64,000 bases of DNA. Origin: Paraglaciecola polaris LMG 21857 (GTDB lineage: Bacteria > Pseudomonadota > Gammaproteobacteria > Enterobacterales > Alteromonadaceae). The stretch covers positions 1-64,000 of the forward strand of contig NZ_BAER01000127.1 of the NCBI RefSeq assembly GCF_000315055.1. Reading direction: 5' to 3'. Positions 34,158-44,435 of the stretch are shown piece by piece. The translations under genes were made by a program, and so were the position numbers. How positions within the stretch are numbered: the stretch's first letter is position 1; every line of letters starts with the position of its first letter. Below the pieces are notes generated by a model. It was not told the DNA's origin. It saw only the letters and a program-made list of their open reading frames with translations, and searched no databases.

Positions 34158-36854
34158 CTACTGTTTATTAGCGACTTTAGCCGGTAAGTATTTACTTAAC
34201 ATTTCTTCGAGCGAAATTAACTTCAACGGCTTAGTTAAATACTCGTTCATGCCCACTTCTTTTGCTTGTACGAAGTCTTCTTTCATGGCGTTGGCAGACA
34301 GACCGCAAATCACTAAGTCTAACAGCCCCAGATGACGTATTTCTTTGGTGGCTTCGTAGCCGTCCATAACCGGCATTTGTATGTCCATTAAAACCACATC
34401 ATAGTGAGCGGAGTTGATAACTTTAGTCACAGCTTGTTGGCCATCTTCGGCGATGTCGAAAGTAATGCCCAGTACTCTTAGCATTTCACCGGTAACCACT
34501 TGATTGATGCTGTTATCTTCAACGAGCAGCACATGGCCGTCATACTCTAATTGCTCAGTAAACTCGGGACTGGGTATATCAGAGATGTATTTCTCTTCAT
34601 TTAGCAATGAATGGATAAATGAGGTTAACTGCCCTGGGGTGAACGGGTGGGTTAAACAGGCGTAGCTCCAACTATTAATCAGTTTTTGCGGTAAATTACT
34701 GGGCTGTGTGTCAGTGATAAAACCTACGTTTCTATCGTTATCTTTTAGTTTTTGCAAAGATGGGGCAATCGCCTGATGTTCACTTTGATCCGCTATGTCG
34801 ATAATGACGATATCGCGCTCAGATATCTCGTCGAGCAACTTTTCAAGCTGCATATGCGGAAAGTGATGGAATTCTAACTTAATGTTGGCGAAGTATTGTT
34901 GCTTAATCAAGCCTTTAGGGGTTTTACTAAAATAATATAACTGACGTTTTAATTGAGGTGGTATGGCAAAAATATGCTGTTCCTTTGATTGAGAAATCAG
35001 GGTAAAGGAGACATTAAAAATACTGCCAACGTTCACCTCTGATTCTGCTGTCACCTCACCACCCATTAAATTAACCAGTTGCTTGACTATGGTTAATCCT
35101 AAACCTGTGCCACCAAAATCCCGACTGGTGGTGCCATCGGCTTGAGTAAATGACTCAAATACTTTATCAAGCTGTTCTTCAGACATGCCGATCCCTGTGT
35201 CTTGCACGCGAGCGCGCAGCCGTAATTTGTTACTGTTAGGCAGCACGTCGTAGGTGATGGATATAGTCACCGAGCCATTGCGGGTAAATTTGACTGCGTT
35301 ACTGGACAAATTCAACAGCACTTGACTAATGCGCAGTGGATCACCGATTAATGTCGGCGGAATATCGGGGTCACAGATAAAGCGGACATTGAGGTTTTTT
35401 TCTTGGGCTTTGACTGAAATGTTGGTTAGCAAATTGGCGAATACCGAATTGAGCGAAAATTCCACCTGTTCGATGTCAAGTTTACCGGCCTCGACTTTCG
35501 AAAAATCTAGAATGTCATTAATCAAGCTCATTAAAATCTGGCTTGAGTAGACTACTTTATTTAAGTGTTGGCGCTGAGTTGACGTCAGGTTGCTTTTCAT
35601 CACTACATCAAGTAAACCGATTATGCCATTCATAGGCGTACGGATTTCGTGGCTCATATTCGCCAAAAACATGCTCTTAGACTGGGTCGCTTGCTCCGCC
35701 TTGTATTTTGATTCGACTAATTCGGCATTCAAAATTTCTTGCTTGGCATTTAGCCGCTGAGCTTGGGCAAGTAGGGCGGTTGTTTGCTTGTTTTTTTCAT
35801 GGAACACGTCCGCGGCATCTGCCAACTGACCAATTTCATTATGCTGCGTGATCCCAGGTATGACGTCAACGTCCTCCCCTTTGGCAAGTTTTTTAAAGAC
35901 TTCAGTGATGGTATTGATCGGTAACATAATTCGTGATGCCAAGAAATAGGCGGTGCTGCAAGCAAGCAAAATACCGATAATGGAAAACAAGTCGCTGCTA
36001 AGTTGGTTTTTCTCAATATTTTTTTTGACTTGCTCGTTAGTCTCTCCCAGCTTGGAGGTCACTAGCAGGTTGAGTTCACGAGCCATAAATAAGAATTCAT
36101 TGGCTGAGCCAGCCATCACCACGTTAACTAAAAATAGATAGCCGCTGGTGACATTGGTCAGTTGCAAAAACTCACCGTCAATTTCATCAAGCTTCGTTAT
36201 AACAGAGGAAAACGCTTGGGATGAGGCAGAAGTTTGAGAAAGTTGCGTTTTTGCCTGATTGAGTTCGTTACGAAAACGTTCTACCAATTGATAATCGGGT
36301 TTGAGCAAATACTGATAGGTGACGTTTTCAGCCCGAGTTATATGGTATTTCGCATTAGAGATATTAAGTGTTGATGACGAACTGCTTTTCGATAAGGTAT
36401 CTAATATAGCATTGATATCTGCGGCTAATCGCTCGTTAAACAGAGTGTCACGTTTACTGCGGCCAGCAATAACATTGGAAAAATTATCTTGGTATTCTGC
36501 TATATGGCTACGCATTCTAGAGATAAAACCATGATAAACATCTATTTGCTCTTCACTACTGGTTAGTGTTTCAAGAGTGATTAGGTTATCCATCGAACTT
36601 TGGATCAAGGAGTTAAATCGTGCAATGGCTGACTTGCTAGCAGAGTCTTTATAAATCAGCACATTACGCTGTAAATCTAATACATCTCGCTCTAGCTCGC
36701 GCACCAAACTTACCTTAATAACGGCCTGTTGAGTCAGATCTAAACTATTCACGAACGAACTCTGATTACCGCGAGTCACAAACACTTGCGAGACGAGCAA
36801 CAGGATCAAAATAACGGAAACAAGCAGTATCTGGAACTTAAGGGTTTTAAACAC
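34158..36854 (-). CDS. Hybrid sensor histidine kinase
   Basis: 898 residues. Membrane segments at about 8-27 and 290-308 flank a sensor region of about 260 residues that is helical and outside the cytoplasm. Then a HAMP linker (about 310-360), coiled coil, HisKA with the phosphorylated H402 in [13 protein letters not shown], HATPase_c (SSNAVKF, DTGIGM, GGTGLGL) and a receiver domain with phospho-acceptor D824 in [12 protein letters not shown]. Between the kinase and receiver lies a second, receiver-like segment (about 635-750) with [10 protein letters not shown] and HPF instead of the invariant KPF, so probably a degenerate receiver. There is no HPt domain. It starts 20 bp after the solute-binding protein gene and is very likely co-transcribed. 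Confidence 0.92.
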   Translation of the reverse strand: MFKTLKFQILLVSVILILLLVSQVFVTRGNQSSFVNSLDLTQQAVIKVSLVRELERDVLDLQRNVLIYKDSASKSAIARFNSLIQSSMDNLITLETLTSSEEQIDVYHGFISRMRSHIAEYQDNFSNVIAGRSKRDTLFNERLAADINAILDTLSKSSSSSTLNISNAKYHITRAENVTYQYLLKPDYQLVERFRNELNQAKTQLSQTSASSQAFSSVITKLDEIDGEFLQLTNVTSGYLFLVNVVMAGSANEFLFMARELNLLVTSKLGETNEQVKKNIEKNQLSSDLFSIIGILLACSTAYFLASRIMLPINTITEVFKKLAKGEDVDVIPGITQHNEIGQLADAADVFHEKNKQTTALLAQAQRLNAKQEILNAELVESKYKAEQATQSKSMFLANMSHEIRTPMNGIIGLLDVVMKSNLTSTQRQHLNKVVYSSQILMSLINDILDFSKVEAGKLDIEQVEFSLNSVFANLLTNISVKAQEKNLNVRFICDPDIPPTLIGDPLRISQVLLNLSSNAVKFTRNGSVTISITYDVLPNSNKLRLRARVQDTGIGMSEEQLDKVFESFTQADGTTSRDFGGTGLGLTIVKQLVNLMGGEVTAESEVNVGSIFNVSFTLISQSKEQHIFAIPPQLKRQLYYFSKTPKGLIKQQYFANIKLEFHHFPHMQLEKLLDEISERDIVIIDIADQSEHQAIAPSLQKLKDNDRNVGFITDTQPSNLPQKLINSWSYACLTHPFTPGQLTSFIHSLLNEEKYISDIPSPEFTEQLEYDGHVLLVEDNSINQVVTGEMLRVLGITFDIAEDGQQAVTKVINSAHYDVVLMDIQMPVMDGYEATKEIRHLGLLDLVICGLSANAMKEDFVQAKEVGMNEYLTKPLKLISLEEMLSKYLPAKVANKQ

Positions 36855-36874
36855 GTATAATCATCTCGCCATTA

Positions 36875-38182
36875 TCAAGAACTTATAAATTCATACCATT
36901 TCTGTAAGGTATAATCGTAGGTCGGCATGGCGGTATTCCACACCGCCACATTGCTAAAGCGGTCTGAATAACTGCCGCCAGAACGCACTTGCCCACGACG
37001 AACTGATATATTGCCATCGGGGCCTTTCAACGGTTGACTGGCAGGCTTACCATTATACCAATAGTCCCATTCGCTTTGCTCTAGATAATTAGCCGATCGC
37101 CCTGGGTTCGAAATATAATAACCTTGCCTAGCGATAAATGCGCCCGGCCAACCAGATAACCACCAATTCATATATTCATAGGCGATATCTTTGGTTCGCC
37201 CCGCAGCGCGAGATGATAAGCACATCACCCCATGCCAGCCGCGATAACCCTCTTTTGGCGCTGCAAAAGTGACCGGCACGTTTTGTCCATTTAAGGTGGA
37301 AACCGCAGGTGAGAACATACTTTCAATATGCACCCGTCCTGAGCGCATAAAATCTATCGAATCAGGCACTGAATTCCAAAAACCGGCAAAGTGGTTTTGG
37401 TGCTTTAAATCAATCAATATACTGAACAAACTATCTAATTCGGCTACCGAGATATTACCTATATCAGCGAACTTCATCATTCCACTAGCATCAGCGGCCA
37501 GCGCTAGGTCGAACAAACCTATGGTCGGATCGTTGATAATACCCACTTTGCCTCGATGTTTATTTGCCAATAACCATCCCCAGCTTTCTGTTTTGTAAGC
37601 AATTCCTTGTTCGATTTCATTGGTGTTGTATCCAAATGAATCAACGTTATGTACATAGGGTAAGAAACTGATTTTCCCTGTTTGCTCGGCGCCTAGGGTG
37701 CCGTCTGCCTGGACGTTAACGATTTTATATGGGGCATCACCAGCACCGAATTTTGCCTTTGGGGAGACTTTTCCGGTTTTGCATAAGGAGTTGATTTCAT
37801 CCCAGTGAGTAAGCCGTTTGATGTCGATTTCTTGGATGGAATGATTGCGCCACAATGGACGAATGCTATTTGACCACTGTTCATAAATATCAAAGCTCTC
37901 AGGTGAGATTAAACCGCGCTGTAAAACACTTGGACTACCTTTAGCTTCAAATTGAATTTTTATACCAAGATCACTCATAGCACGCTGCCTGAGGGGCTCT
38001 TGTAATGTGACGTGCGTGCCTAACACACGCAAAGTGTGGGTGTTTTTAGCAAAAACATAGGGTGCGTTTACGATAGAGGCGCCGAGAATAGTGCCTTTGC
38101 CAATGGTTTTTAACGTTGCTCGTTTTGTATTATCCACTGGTGAAGCGCTTACTAGTGAATCCTTTTTACACTGCTTATTCAT
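36875..38182 (-). CDS. ABC-type solute-binding protein, probable kinase partner
   Basis: 435-residue extracellular solute-binding protein of the PotD/PotF-like group (spermidine/putrescine or related). The N-terminus has KRATLKTIGKGTILGASIV, a Tat-like pattern with Lys-Arg in place of Arg-Arg, so export by Tat is uncertain. GGAGG lies 6 nt upstream of ATG 38182, which I prefer to an ATG nine codons earlier (38209). No ABC permease or ATPase gene is nearby. Instead it precedes a hybrid kinase by 20 bp, an arrangement like TorT-TorS or LuxP-LuxQ, so it may present a ligand to the kinase. Ligand unknown. Confidence 0.8.
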   Translation of the reverse strand: MNKQCKKDSLVSASPVDNTKRATLKTIGKGTILGASIVNAPYVFAKNTHTLRVLGTHVTLQEPLRQRAMSDLGIKIQFEAKGSPSVLQRGLISPESFDIYEQWSNSIRPLWRNHSIQEIDIKRLTHWDEINSLCKTGKVSPKAKFGAGDAPYKIVNVQADGTLGAEQTGKISFLPYVHNVDSFGYNTNEIEQGIAYKTESWGWLLANKHRGKVGIINDPTIGLFDLALAADASGMMKFADIGNISVAELDSLFSILIDLKHQNHFAGFWNSVPDSIDFMRSGRVHIESMFSPAVSTLNGQNVPVTFAAPKEGYRGWHGVMCLSSRAAGRTKDIAYEYMNWWLSGWPGAFIARQGYYISNPGRSANYLEQSEWDYWYNGKPASQPLKGPDGNISVRRGQVRSGGSYSDRFSNVAVWNTAMPTYDYTLQKWYEFISS

Positions 38183-38268
38183 ACTGGCCTCCAATTGGAG
38201 ACTAAACATTAAGTTAGAACTGACAAGGACGCAATGTTATCTGGTCATAACTTTGGTCTATATGCGTC

Positions 38269-38712
38269 CTATTCAGCGTAAAATTTATGTTGAAAGTTAA
38301 GGACTTGCTTATTCGCGCCATCGTTTATATCAACTGCAATGCGAAACGTTTCTTGGTCACTAAAGGGTAATACCGCGAGGTAATATATTGCATCACCTTC
38401 ACTAATTTCTTTAAAGGTCAGTTTTTTGCTCACCCCAAGTAAATTGCGCGCGGTGCCTGTTAACACAGCTGACTGTGCTTCTTGCGTCTGCTTATCCAAG
38501 ATTGAGATATTAATTACCCCGTTATATTTACTGCGCACGATGGCGTAATGCTTAGCAATATCGGGCGTAATAAAAGTACTGTTAAACGCAATATAATGTA
38601 CGTCCCAATCGCCTAGGGTTTCTTTTTGCTCAGCACGAGCCGTCATAGACAGAGCCAAACTGGCGAGTAGCATAAAGCCAATCGCCAGTTTTGTTTGGTT
38701 AGAAGAAGCCAA
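38269..38712 (-). CDS. DUF4426 exported protein
   Basis: 147 residues with a signal peptide (hydrophobic stretch IGFMLLASLALSMTARA, cleavage after TARA). DUF4426 is a gammaproteobacterial family of unknown function, commonly encoded beside yggT and proC as here. It overlaps yggT by 14 bp, so translation is likely coupled. No catalytic residues are recognised. Confidence 0.8.
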   Translation of the reverse strand: MASSNQTKLAIGFMLLASLALSMTARAEQKETLGDWDVHYIAFNSTFITPDIAKHYAIVRSKYNGVINISILDKQTQEAQSAVLTGTARNLLGVSKKLTFKEISEGDAIYYLAVLPFSDQETFRIAVDINDGANKQVLNFQHKFYAE

Positions 38713-39241
38713 ATAAGTCCCCTAATAATTTTTGCATAAATATAATGAGCAAAATCACTACCATGACGGACAAATCTAATCCCCCCATGCTCGGTAAGCG
38801 ACGCCTAATGGGGGCAAGCAAAGGTTCAGTTAATTGACCCAGCACCATATCCATTGGGTTGTAGCCTTGGCTGACCCAACTCATGATGGCGCGAATGATC
38901 AGCACCCACATCATTAAAGAAAGGGCTTCTTTTAACACTAAATAGAAGGAGCCAATGAACACACCAATAGGATTTATATTAGCATTGCCGACGAGTAAAT
39001 TGAGCGCCACAATTTTTAGTGCAGCCACGAGTAGCGCGAGTACTAAGGTCGCTGTGTCTATCCTGCCAATGGACGGCAATATTCTGCGCAGCGGGCCAAC
39101 AATTGGATGGGTCGCTTTCACCACAAACTGGCTAAAAGGGTTGTAAAAATCGGCTCTGGCTAATTGTAACCAAAAGCGCAGCAGCACTACCATTAAGTAC
39201 AACTCAAACAGGGTACTGATTAAAAACTGCATCGCGCTCAT
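38699..39241 (-). CDS. yggT: YggT family membrane protein
   Basis: 180 residues with two YGGT repeats, each a pair of membrane helices around a conserved FYNPFSQFVVKATHPIVGPLR or YNPMDMVLGQLTEPLLAPIR stretch (20-residue pieces given). Two copies (about 5-80 and 100-178) are the usual Gram-negative arrangement. The family has been linked to osmotic tolerance and cell division in other organisms; the role here is open. It follows proC in the yggS-proC-yggT cluster. Confidence 0.9.
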   Translation of the reverse strand: MSAMQFLISTLFELYLMVVLLRFWLQLARADFYNPFSQFVVKATHPIVGPLRRILPSIGRIDTATLVLALLVAALKIVALNLLVGNANINPIGVFIGSFYLVLKEALSLMMWVLIIRAIMSWVSQGYNPMDMVLGQLTEPLLAPIRRRLPSMGGLDLSVMVVILLIIFMQKLLGDLFGFF

Positions 39242-39266
39242 AGAGATTCGTCTTCCTAAAAACTAA

Positions 39267-40088
39267 TTAAAACAATTTGGCCATTTCTTCAGCTCGAGTA
39301 ACCGCAGCACGCATTGCGCCAGATACTAATTTGTCGATGCCATTTTCTTGAAAATGTTCCACTGCTTTGGCTGTGGTGCCACCTTTAGACGTAACTTGGG
39401 CACGCAGCTCGCTAATTTCAAGTTGCGGATTGTGACAAACCATTTCAGCTGCGCCTAGCATGGCTTGTTGTACAAGCAAGCGCGCGGTCTGTTGATCGAA
39501 CCCCTGATTTTGCGTTTCTTTTTGCATGGCTTCTAAAAATGCATAAAAATAAGCGGGGCTGCTACCAGCTGCAGCAATCACACCGTTGATCATCGACTCT
39601 TTTTCAACCCAAGCAATTTCACCCACTTGAGACATTAAATCCCCAGCGTATTCTCTATCTTGTTGGCTAACGCTTGAGGGGGCATATAAACCGGTCATGC
39701 CTTTGCCTAACGAACTTGGCGTATTTGGCATGGTGCGAATGATGTTGTTTTGACCGCCAAGCATTTCACTTAACCGTGCTGTGTCTATGCCTGCTGCAAT
39801 TGAGATAAATAACTTGCCGTCAAGTGCAACGCTGTCTTTTAAAGCCGCGCACATGGTTTCCATTAACTGAGGTTTGACGGCTAATACGACCACTTGCGCC
39901 TGCTCCACTGCCTGTTGGTTTTGTTGCGTTATCTGAATAGAAAAATCACTTTTGAGGGCATCTAGCTTAGGCATTGAAGGATTGCTGGCAATGATGTTAA
40001 TGGCGGGGTAACCGCTATTACACATACCACTGATGATGCTTCTGCTCATGTTTCCTGCGCCGATAAAGGCGATATGTCTATGTTGCAT
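39267..40088 (-). CDS. proC: Pyrroline-5-carboxylate reductase
   Basis: Last step of proline synthesis: NAD(P)H-dependent reduction of pyrroline-5-carboxylate. 273 residues. The dinucleotide-binding IAFIGAGNMSRSIISG is at residues 6-21; IRTMPNTPSSLGKGMTGLY and GSSPAYFYAFLEAMQ are the conserved substrate and dimer motifs. It lies between yggS and yggT. Confidence 0.96.
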   Translation of the reverse strand: MQHRHIAFIGAGNMSRSIISGMCNSGYPAINIIASNPSMPKLDALKSDFSIQITQQNQQAVEQAQVVVLAVKPQLMETMCAALKDSVALDGKLFISIAAGIDTARLSEMLGGQNNIIRTMPNTPSSLGKGMTGLYAPSSVSQQDREYAGDLMSQVGEIAWVEKESMINGVIAAAGSSPAYFYAFLEAMQKETQNQGFDQQTARLLVQQAMLGAAEMVCHNPQLEISELRAQVTSKGGTTAKAVEHFQENGIDKLVSGAMRAAVTRAEEMAKLF

Positions 40089-40142
40089 AATTATCCTATG
40101 TTGTGAGTTTACCAGAATGAAATTCGGAGTAATAAACTGACG

Positions 40143-40826
40143 CTATTGACGAGCACCGAAAATAGCGCTGCCGACCCGAACCATAGTCGAGCCGCATTCG
40201 ATAGCGAGTGGCATATCGCTGGACATTCCCATGCTAAGCGTATCAATTTGCGGATATTTTGTCTGTAGCTGTGCAAAACACTTGCTCATAGCGAGTAAAC
40301 TTTGACGTTGTAAATTCAGGTCCTCTTGTACTTTTGGTATGGTCATGAGTCCGCGCAGCGTTAAATTCGGCAACTTGCTAATGTGCGCGGCTAAGCTTTC
40401 GACCTCGCTTAACGAGGCGCCCGCTTTACTGGCTTCGTTGTCTATGTTGACTTGAATACAGATATTCAGCCGTTTATGGGCACTGCGCTGATCATTCAAT
40501 CGCTGGGCTATTTTAAGGCGATCAATACTGTGCACCCAGTCAAAGTTTTCTGCTACTGGGCGGGTTTTATTGGACTGTAAAGGGCCAATAAAATGCCATT
40601 CAATATCATTTAACGCTTTGAGCTGCTGAATCTTATCAACACCTTCCTGAACATAATTTTCACCGAACAATCGGTGTCCCGCTTCATACGCTTGCACGAT
40701 ATCTGATACGGGTTTGGTTTTAGTTACTGCTAGTAATTTGACTGAATTTGCTGGACGATTAGCCTCACAAGCACTCTGCTCGATTGTTTTCAGTGCGATT
40801 TTAAGTCGTTCTGCTATTGTTCCCAT
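40143..40826 (-). CDS. yggS: PLP homeostasis protein YggS (PLPBP)
   Basis: 227-residue single-domain PLP-binding protein, no known catalysis; keeps free PLP low and affects amino-acid metabolism. The PLP lysine sits in LLAVTKTKPVSDI (about 30-42), and the phosphate-binding SMGMSSDMPLAIECGSTMVR is at about 196-215. Divergent from pilT with only about 30 bp between starts. Confidence 0.95.
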   Translation of the reverse strand: MGTIAERLKIALKTIEQSACEANRPANSVKLLAVTKTKPVSDIVQAYEAGHRLFGENYVQEGVDKIQQLKALNDIEWHFIGPLQSNKTRPVAENFDWVHSIDRLKIAQRLNDQRSAHKRLNICIQVNIDNEASKAGASLSEVESLAAHISKLPNLTLRGLMTIPKVQEDLNLQRQSLLAMSKCFAQLQTKYPQIDTLSMGMSSDMPLAIECGSTMVRVGSAIFGARQ

Positions 40827-40854
40827 ATTGCAACTTGTTTACGGAGAATCGGCA

Positions 40855-41898
40855 TTGGATATTACCGAACTTTTAGCCTTTAGTGTCAAAAATAACGCAT
40901 CAGATTTACACCTGTCTGCCGGTTTACCGCCGATTATTCGCGTTGACGGAGAAATGCGCCGGTTGAATGTTCCTGCCTTGGATCATAAACAAGTTCACGC
41001 GTTAATTTACGAAATCATGAATGATAATCAACGCAAAGAATACGAAGAAAATTTGGAGACTGATTTTTCGTTCGAGGTTAAGGATCTCTCTCGATTTAGG
41101 GTCAATGCCTTTGTGCAAAATCGTGGCGCAGCAGCGGTATTAAGAACCATACCGAGCAAAATTTTGAGCCTAGACGATTTAGGCGCACCACAGATTTTCA
41201 AAGATATTATTAATCAACCTACGGGTATTGTTTTGGTCACCGGGGCCACAGGCTCAGGTAAAAGCACCACGCTAGCGGCGATGGTCGACCATATAAATCG
41301 CCATAAACGTGAACATATATTAACCATCGAAGATCCCATCGAATTTGTCCACGAGAACAAACTGTGTGTTGTCAATCAGCGCGAGGTACATCGTGATACG
41401 CACAGTTTTAGTAACGCGTTGCGCTCTGCCTTACGTGAAGATCCCGATGTGATTTTAGTCGGCGAATTGCGTGACCTAGAAACCATCAGGCTCGCCATAT
41501 CCGCAGCTGAAACAGGGTATCTCGTATTTGGTACCTTACATACCAACTCTGCGCCTAAAACCATTGACCGTTTAATTGACGTTTTTCCCGCAGAGGAAAA
41601 GTCTATGGTGCGATCTATGTTGTCTGAGTCATTACGTGCGGTGATTTCCCAAACCTTACTTAAAAAGGTCGGCGGAGGACGTGTGGCAGCCCATGAGATT
41701 ATGTTAGGTATTCCGGCTATTCGAAATCTTATTCGAGAGGATAAAGTGCCGCAAATGTATTCTGTTATGCAAACCAGTCAGGCCCACGGCATGCAAACAA
41801 TGGATCAATGCTTGAAGAAGTTGGTGGCTCAAGGTGTGATCACCAATGAGGATGCGGCAGCTTTGTCTATCGATAAAAAGCCGAGCATTAATTACTAG
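40855..41898 (+). CDS. pilT: Type IV pilus retraction ATPase PilT
   Basis: 347-residue secretion ATPase that powers pilus retraction and twitching. Start TTG 40855 (GGAG 8 nt upstream) matches PilT length; a longer ATG frame from 40714 lies inside yggS on the other strand and adds 47 residues unlike PilT. Walker A GATGSGKSTT, Walker B-region LREDPDVILVGELRDLETI, and the AIRNLIRE motif near the C-terminus are present. Followed 17 bp later by pilU. Confidence 0.96.
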   Translation: MDITELLAFSVKNNASDLHLSAGLPPIIRVDGEMRRLNVPALDHKQVHALIYEIMNDNQRKEYEENLETDFSFEVKDLSRFRVNAFVQNRGAAAVLRTIPSKILSLDDLGAPQIFKDIINQPTGIVLVTGATGSGKSTTLAAMVDHINRHKREHILTIEDPIEFVHENKLCVVNQREVHRDTHSFSNALRSALREDPDVILVGELRDLETIRLAISAAETGYLVFGTLHTNSAPKTIDRLIDVFPAEEKSMVRSMLSESLRAVISQTLLKKVGGGRVAAHEIMLGIPAIRNLIREDKVPQMYSVMQTSQAHGMQTMDQCLKKLVAQGVITNEDAAALSIDKKPSINY

Positions 41899-41915
41899 CC
41901 TTTAAATAAGTTGAG

Positions 41916-43034
41916 ATGTTTATGGACTTAACCCCGTACTTGCAAGAGATGACCGACGTTGACGCATCCGATTTATTCATCACAGTTGGGATGCCGATTA
42001 GTGCCAAAATCAATGGTCAACTTACGCCAATAGGTGGCAGTAAATTGGATGAAGATGGGGCTTGGGGTCTAGTTCAGGATGCTATGACCGATGTGCAAAA
42101 AGAACAATTCATTCAAAGCAAAGAATGCAACTTTGCCATTGTTCGTGAGGGGATTGGGCGTTTTCGTTGCAGTGCGTTTTGGCAACGTGATATGCCGGGT
42201 ATGGTAATACGCCGTATCGTGACTGAAATCCCCCAAGCAGATGATCTTGGTCTTCCTGATGTGCTTAAAGATATCATTATGAGCAAGCGGGGCTTAGTGT
42301 TGTTTGTAGGGGCGACGGGTACAGGTAAGTCTACCTCATTGGCGGCGCTTATCGGACATAGAAATAAACACTCCAAAGGGCATATTTTAACCATCGAAGA
42401 TCCCATTGAGTTTGTGCATGAACATCAAAACTGTGTGGTGACGCAAAGGGAAGTGGGCATTGATACACAATCTTTCGATGACGCACTAAAGAGCTCGTTG
42501 CGCCAAGCGCCTGATGTCATATTAATTGGTGAAATTCGCTCAATGGAAACCATGGAATATGCGATGTCTTTTGCTGATACCGGACACTTATGCGTTGCAA
42601 CCTTGCATGCCAATAATGCGAATCAAGCGATAGAACGAATAATGCATTTAGCGCCGGCTGCGCAACACGAAAAACTACGCTTTGATCTGAGCCTTAACAT
42701 GCGAGCTGTGATCGCCCAGCAATTGGTACCCACTATTGATGGTAAGGGAAGAGTTGCAGCGATCGAGATATTACTCAATTCTCCTTTGGTTACCGACTTG
42801 ATCCAGCGCAATGAAATTGGCGGTTTAAAGGATGCAATGCGCAAGGGGAAAGAATTGGGTATGCAAAGCTTTGATATGGCGTTATATAGCTTATATCAGC
42901 AGCAAAAAATCAGTTTGGATCAAGCGATTCATCATGCTGATTCTCCCAATGATTTACGTTTAATGATTAAGCTCGACTCAGATGATGGTAATACACTGGG
43001 CTCGTTATCTAACGTATCTATCGATATGGATTAA
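41916..43034 (+). CDS. pilU: PilT-dependent retraction ATPase PilU
   Basis: 372-residue paralogue of PilT. Walker A GATGTGKSTS, VILIGEIRSMETMEYAM, and HVCVATLHANNANQAIERI-type stretch (read here as LCVATLHANNANQAIERI) confirm the secretion-ATPase fold. The C-terminal tail after about residue 340 differs from PilT, as expected of PilU. The start may be 41916 or ATG 41922. Co-transcribed with pilT. Confidence 0.94.
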   Translation: MFMDLTPYLQEMTDVDASDLFITVGMPISAKINGQLTPIGGSKLDEDGAWGLVQDAMTDVQKEQFIQSKECNFAIVREGIGRFRCSAFWQRDMPGMVIRRIVTEIPQADDLGLPDVLKDIIMSKRGLVLFVGATGTGKSTSLAALIGHRNKHSKGHILTIEDPIEFVHEHQNCVVTQREVGIDTQSFDDALKSSLRQAPDVILIGEIRSMETMEYAMSFADTGHLCVATLHANNANQAIERIMHLAPAAQHEKLRFDLSLNMRAVIAQQLVPTIDGKGRVAAIEILLNSPLVTDLIQRNEIGGLKDAMRKGKELGMQSFDMALYSLYQQQKISLDQAIHHADSPNDLRLMIKLDSDDGNTLGSLSNVSIDMD

Positions 43035-43064
43035 GGCACAGTGTCTGTGCTGTTTTGAGATAAA

Positions 43065-43376
43065 ATGAAACTATATAGCAACAACGACCGTTTTATGGTG
43101 TGGCAAGTAAAGCAATTGCTGGATGAGCATAACATTCCATGTTTTATTAAAAACGAGTTTGCCAGCGGGGCCATGGGGGAGCTGTCACCTTTAGATTGTC
43201 AGCCCGAAGTGTGGATAAACGATGCAAGTTGGCAACCCCGAGCGGAAAAGTTAATCGCCCAGATGAATACAGCAACCACAGCAGAATGGACTTGTCCTAA
43301 CTGCGCTGAAAGCAATGGTGGCAATTTTGAAGTCTGCTGGCAATGCGGGCAGGAAGGGCAAGTTGACGACAGGTAA
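43065..43376 (+). CDS. DUF2007 protein with C-terminal zinc ribbon
   Basis: 103 residues. An N-terminal DUF2007 domain (MKLYSNNDRFMVWQVKQLLD; NEFASGAMGELSP) is followed by a Cys4 ribbon, WTCPNCAESN and FEVCWQCGQEG. DUF2007 proteins are described as putative signal transducers, without a known function. It overlaps xerD by 14 bp if xerD begins at TTG 43363. Confidence 0.8.
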   Translation: MKLYSNNDRFMVWQVKQLLDEHNIPCFIKNEFASGAMGELSPLDCQPEVWINDASWQPRAEKLIAQMNTATTAEWTCPNCAESNGGNFEVCWQCGQEGQVDDR

Positions 43377-44280
43377 AACAAACGAGGGACGTAATGCTCA
43401 GGTCATAGAGCAGTTCCTCGATACCATTTGGCTTGAAAAAGGACTCAGTGAAAATACCCTCGACGCATATCGTAGTGATTTGACTAAATTGAGTGATTTT
43501 TTGTGCGCTCAAATTCCCCCGCTTAATCTGCTTGATATCCAGACCGAGAATATTAATCATTATATGGCGCAGCGTTATGACAGTGGTTTGTCTGAGCGCA
43601 GCAGTGCCCGTTGTTTGAGTAGCTTACGGCGATTTTCTGGTTATATGTTAGCTCATGGTATGCGTGAGGATGATCCCGTCAGCCGAATGCAAAACCCGAA
43701 ACTTAGCCAACCCTTGCCTAAAACCCTGTCAGAACAACAAGTAGATGATTTGCTTAATGCTCCGCAAACCGACGATCCTATACATCTTCGTGACAAAGCG
43801 ATGCTTGAAGTGCTTTATGCCACGGGATTACGGGTGACTGAACTCGTCACGCTGCGGATAGGGCAATTGAGTATCTCGCAAGGCGTCGTAAGAGTGACCG
43901 GAAAAGGCAATAAGGAACGCCTAGTGCCCTTAGGCGAAGAGGCGTTAGATTGGCTAGCCACGTATATGAAAGAAGCGCGAGGTTTGTTGCTGCGCAGTGA
44001 AAGCGATGTGTTATTTCCCAGTAATCGCGGCACCATCATGACTCGGCAGACCTTTTGGCATAGGATTAAGCTTCATGCCGCACAAGCAAATATTAACAGT
44101 GACCTTTCGCCTCACACATTACGCCATGCGTTTGCTACCCATCTATTAAATCATGGTGCGGATTTACGCGTAGTGCAAATGCTCTTGGGGCACAGTGATT
44201 TGTCCACCACGCAAATATACACCCATGTCGCCACCGCACGGCTACAGGAATTAGTAGCAACACATCATCCAAGGGGTTAG
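43363..44280 (+). CDS. xerD: Site-specific tyrosine recombinase XerD
   Basis: Resolves chromosome dimers at dif together with XerC. 305 residues from TTG 43363, with AGGAAGGG just upstream; this matches XerD length, whereas the ATG at 43315 adds residues read out of frame from the preceding gene. Start is moderately certain. Catalytic residues: Arg in YATGLRVTELVTL, His-x-x-Arg in HTLRHAFATHLL, His in LLGHSDLSTT and Tyr in QIYTHV. N-terminal SAM-like domain EKGLSENTLDAYRSDL. Followed by dsbC and recJ, as in E. coli. Confidence 0.94.
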   Translation: MTTGKTNEGRNAQVIEQFLDTIWLEKGLSENTLDAYRSDLTKLSDFLCAQIPPLNLLDIQTENINHYMAQRYDSGLSERSSARCLSSLRRFSGYMLAHGMREDDPVSRMQNPKLSQPLPKTLSEQQVDDLLNAPQTDDPIHLRDKAMLEVLYATGLRVTELVTLRIGQLSISQGVVRVTGKGNKERLVPLGEEALDWLATYMKEARGLLLRSESDVLFPSNRGTIMTRQTFWHRIKLHAAQANINSDLSPHTLRHAFATHLLNHGADLRVVQMLLGHSDLSTTQIYTHVATARLQELVATHHPRG

Positions 44281-44435
44281 TGTCATTAATGTTGGGCGAG
44301 GGGGGTTAATAGTGTGAGTATTTGTTTCACCTGCTTGGTATCACTAAGATAAGCGGTTAACATGCTTGTCTATATAGAATGAAATTATTTTGTACCTTTA
44401 GGGTCTAATCTTCATCAGTTCAAAGTGGAATTTAT

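Noticed and set aside
36875-38182. Twin-arginine export of the solute-binding protein as a firm call
   Set aside because: The motif has Lys-Arg rather than Arg-Arg, so Sec or Tat export cannot be decided.
40714-40854. Longer PilT starting at ATG 40714
   Set aside because: The frame is antisense to yggS, gives residues unlike PilT and leaves the TTG 40855 with its GGAG unused.
43297-43560. Minus-strand frame inside xerD and DUF2007
   Set aside because: Opposite-strand shadow of genes whose protein families are clear.
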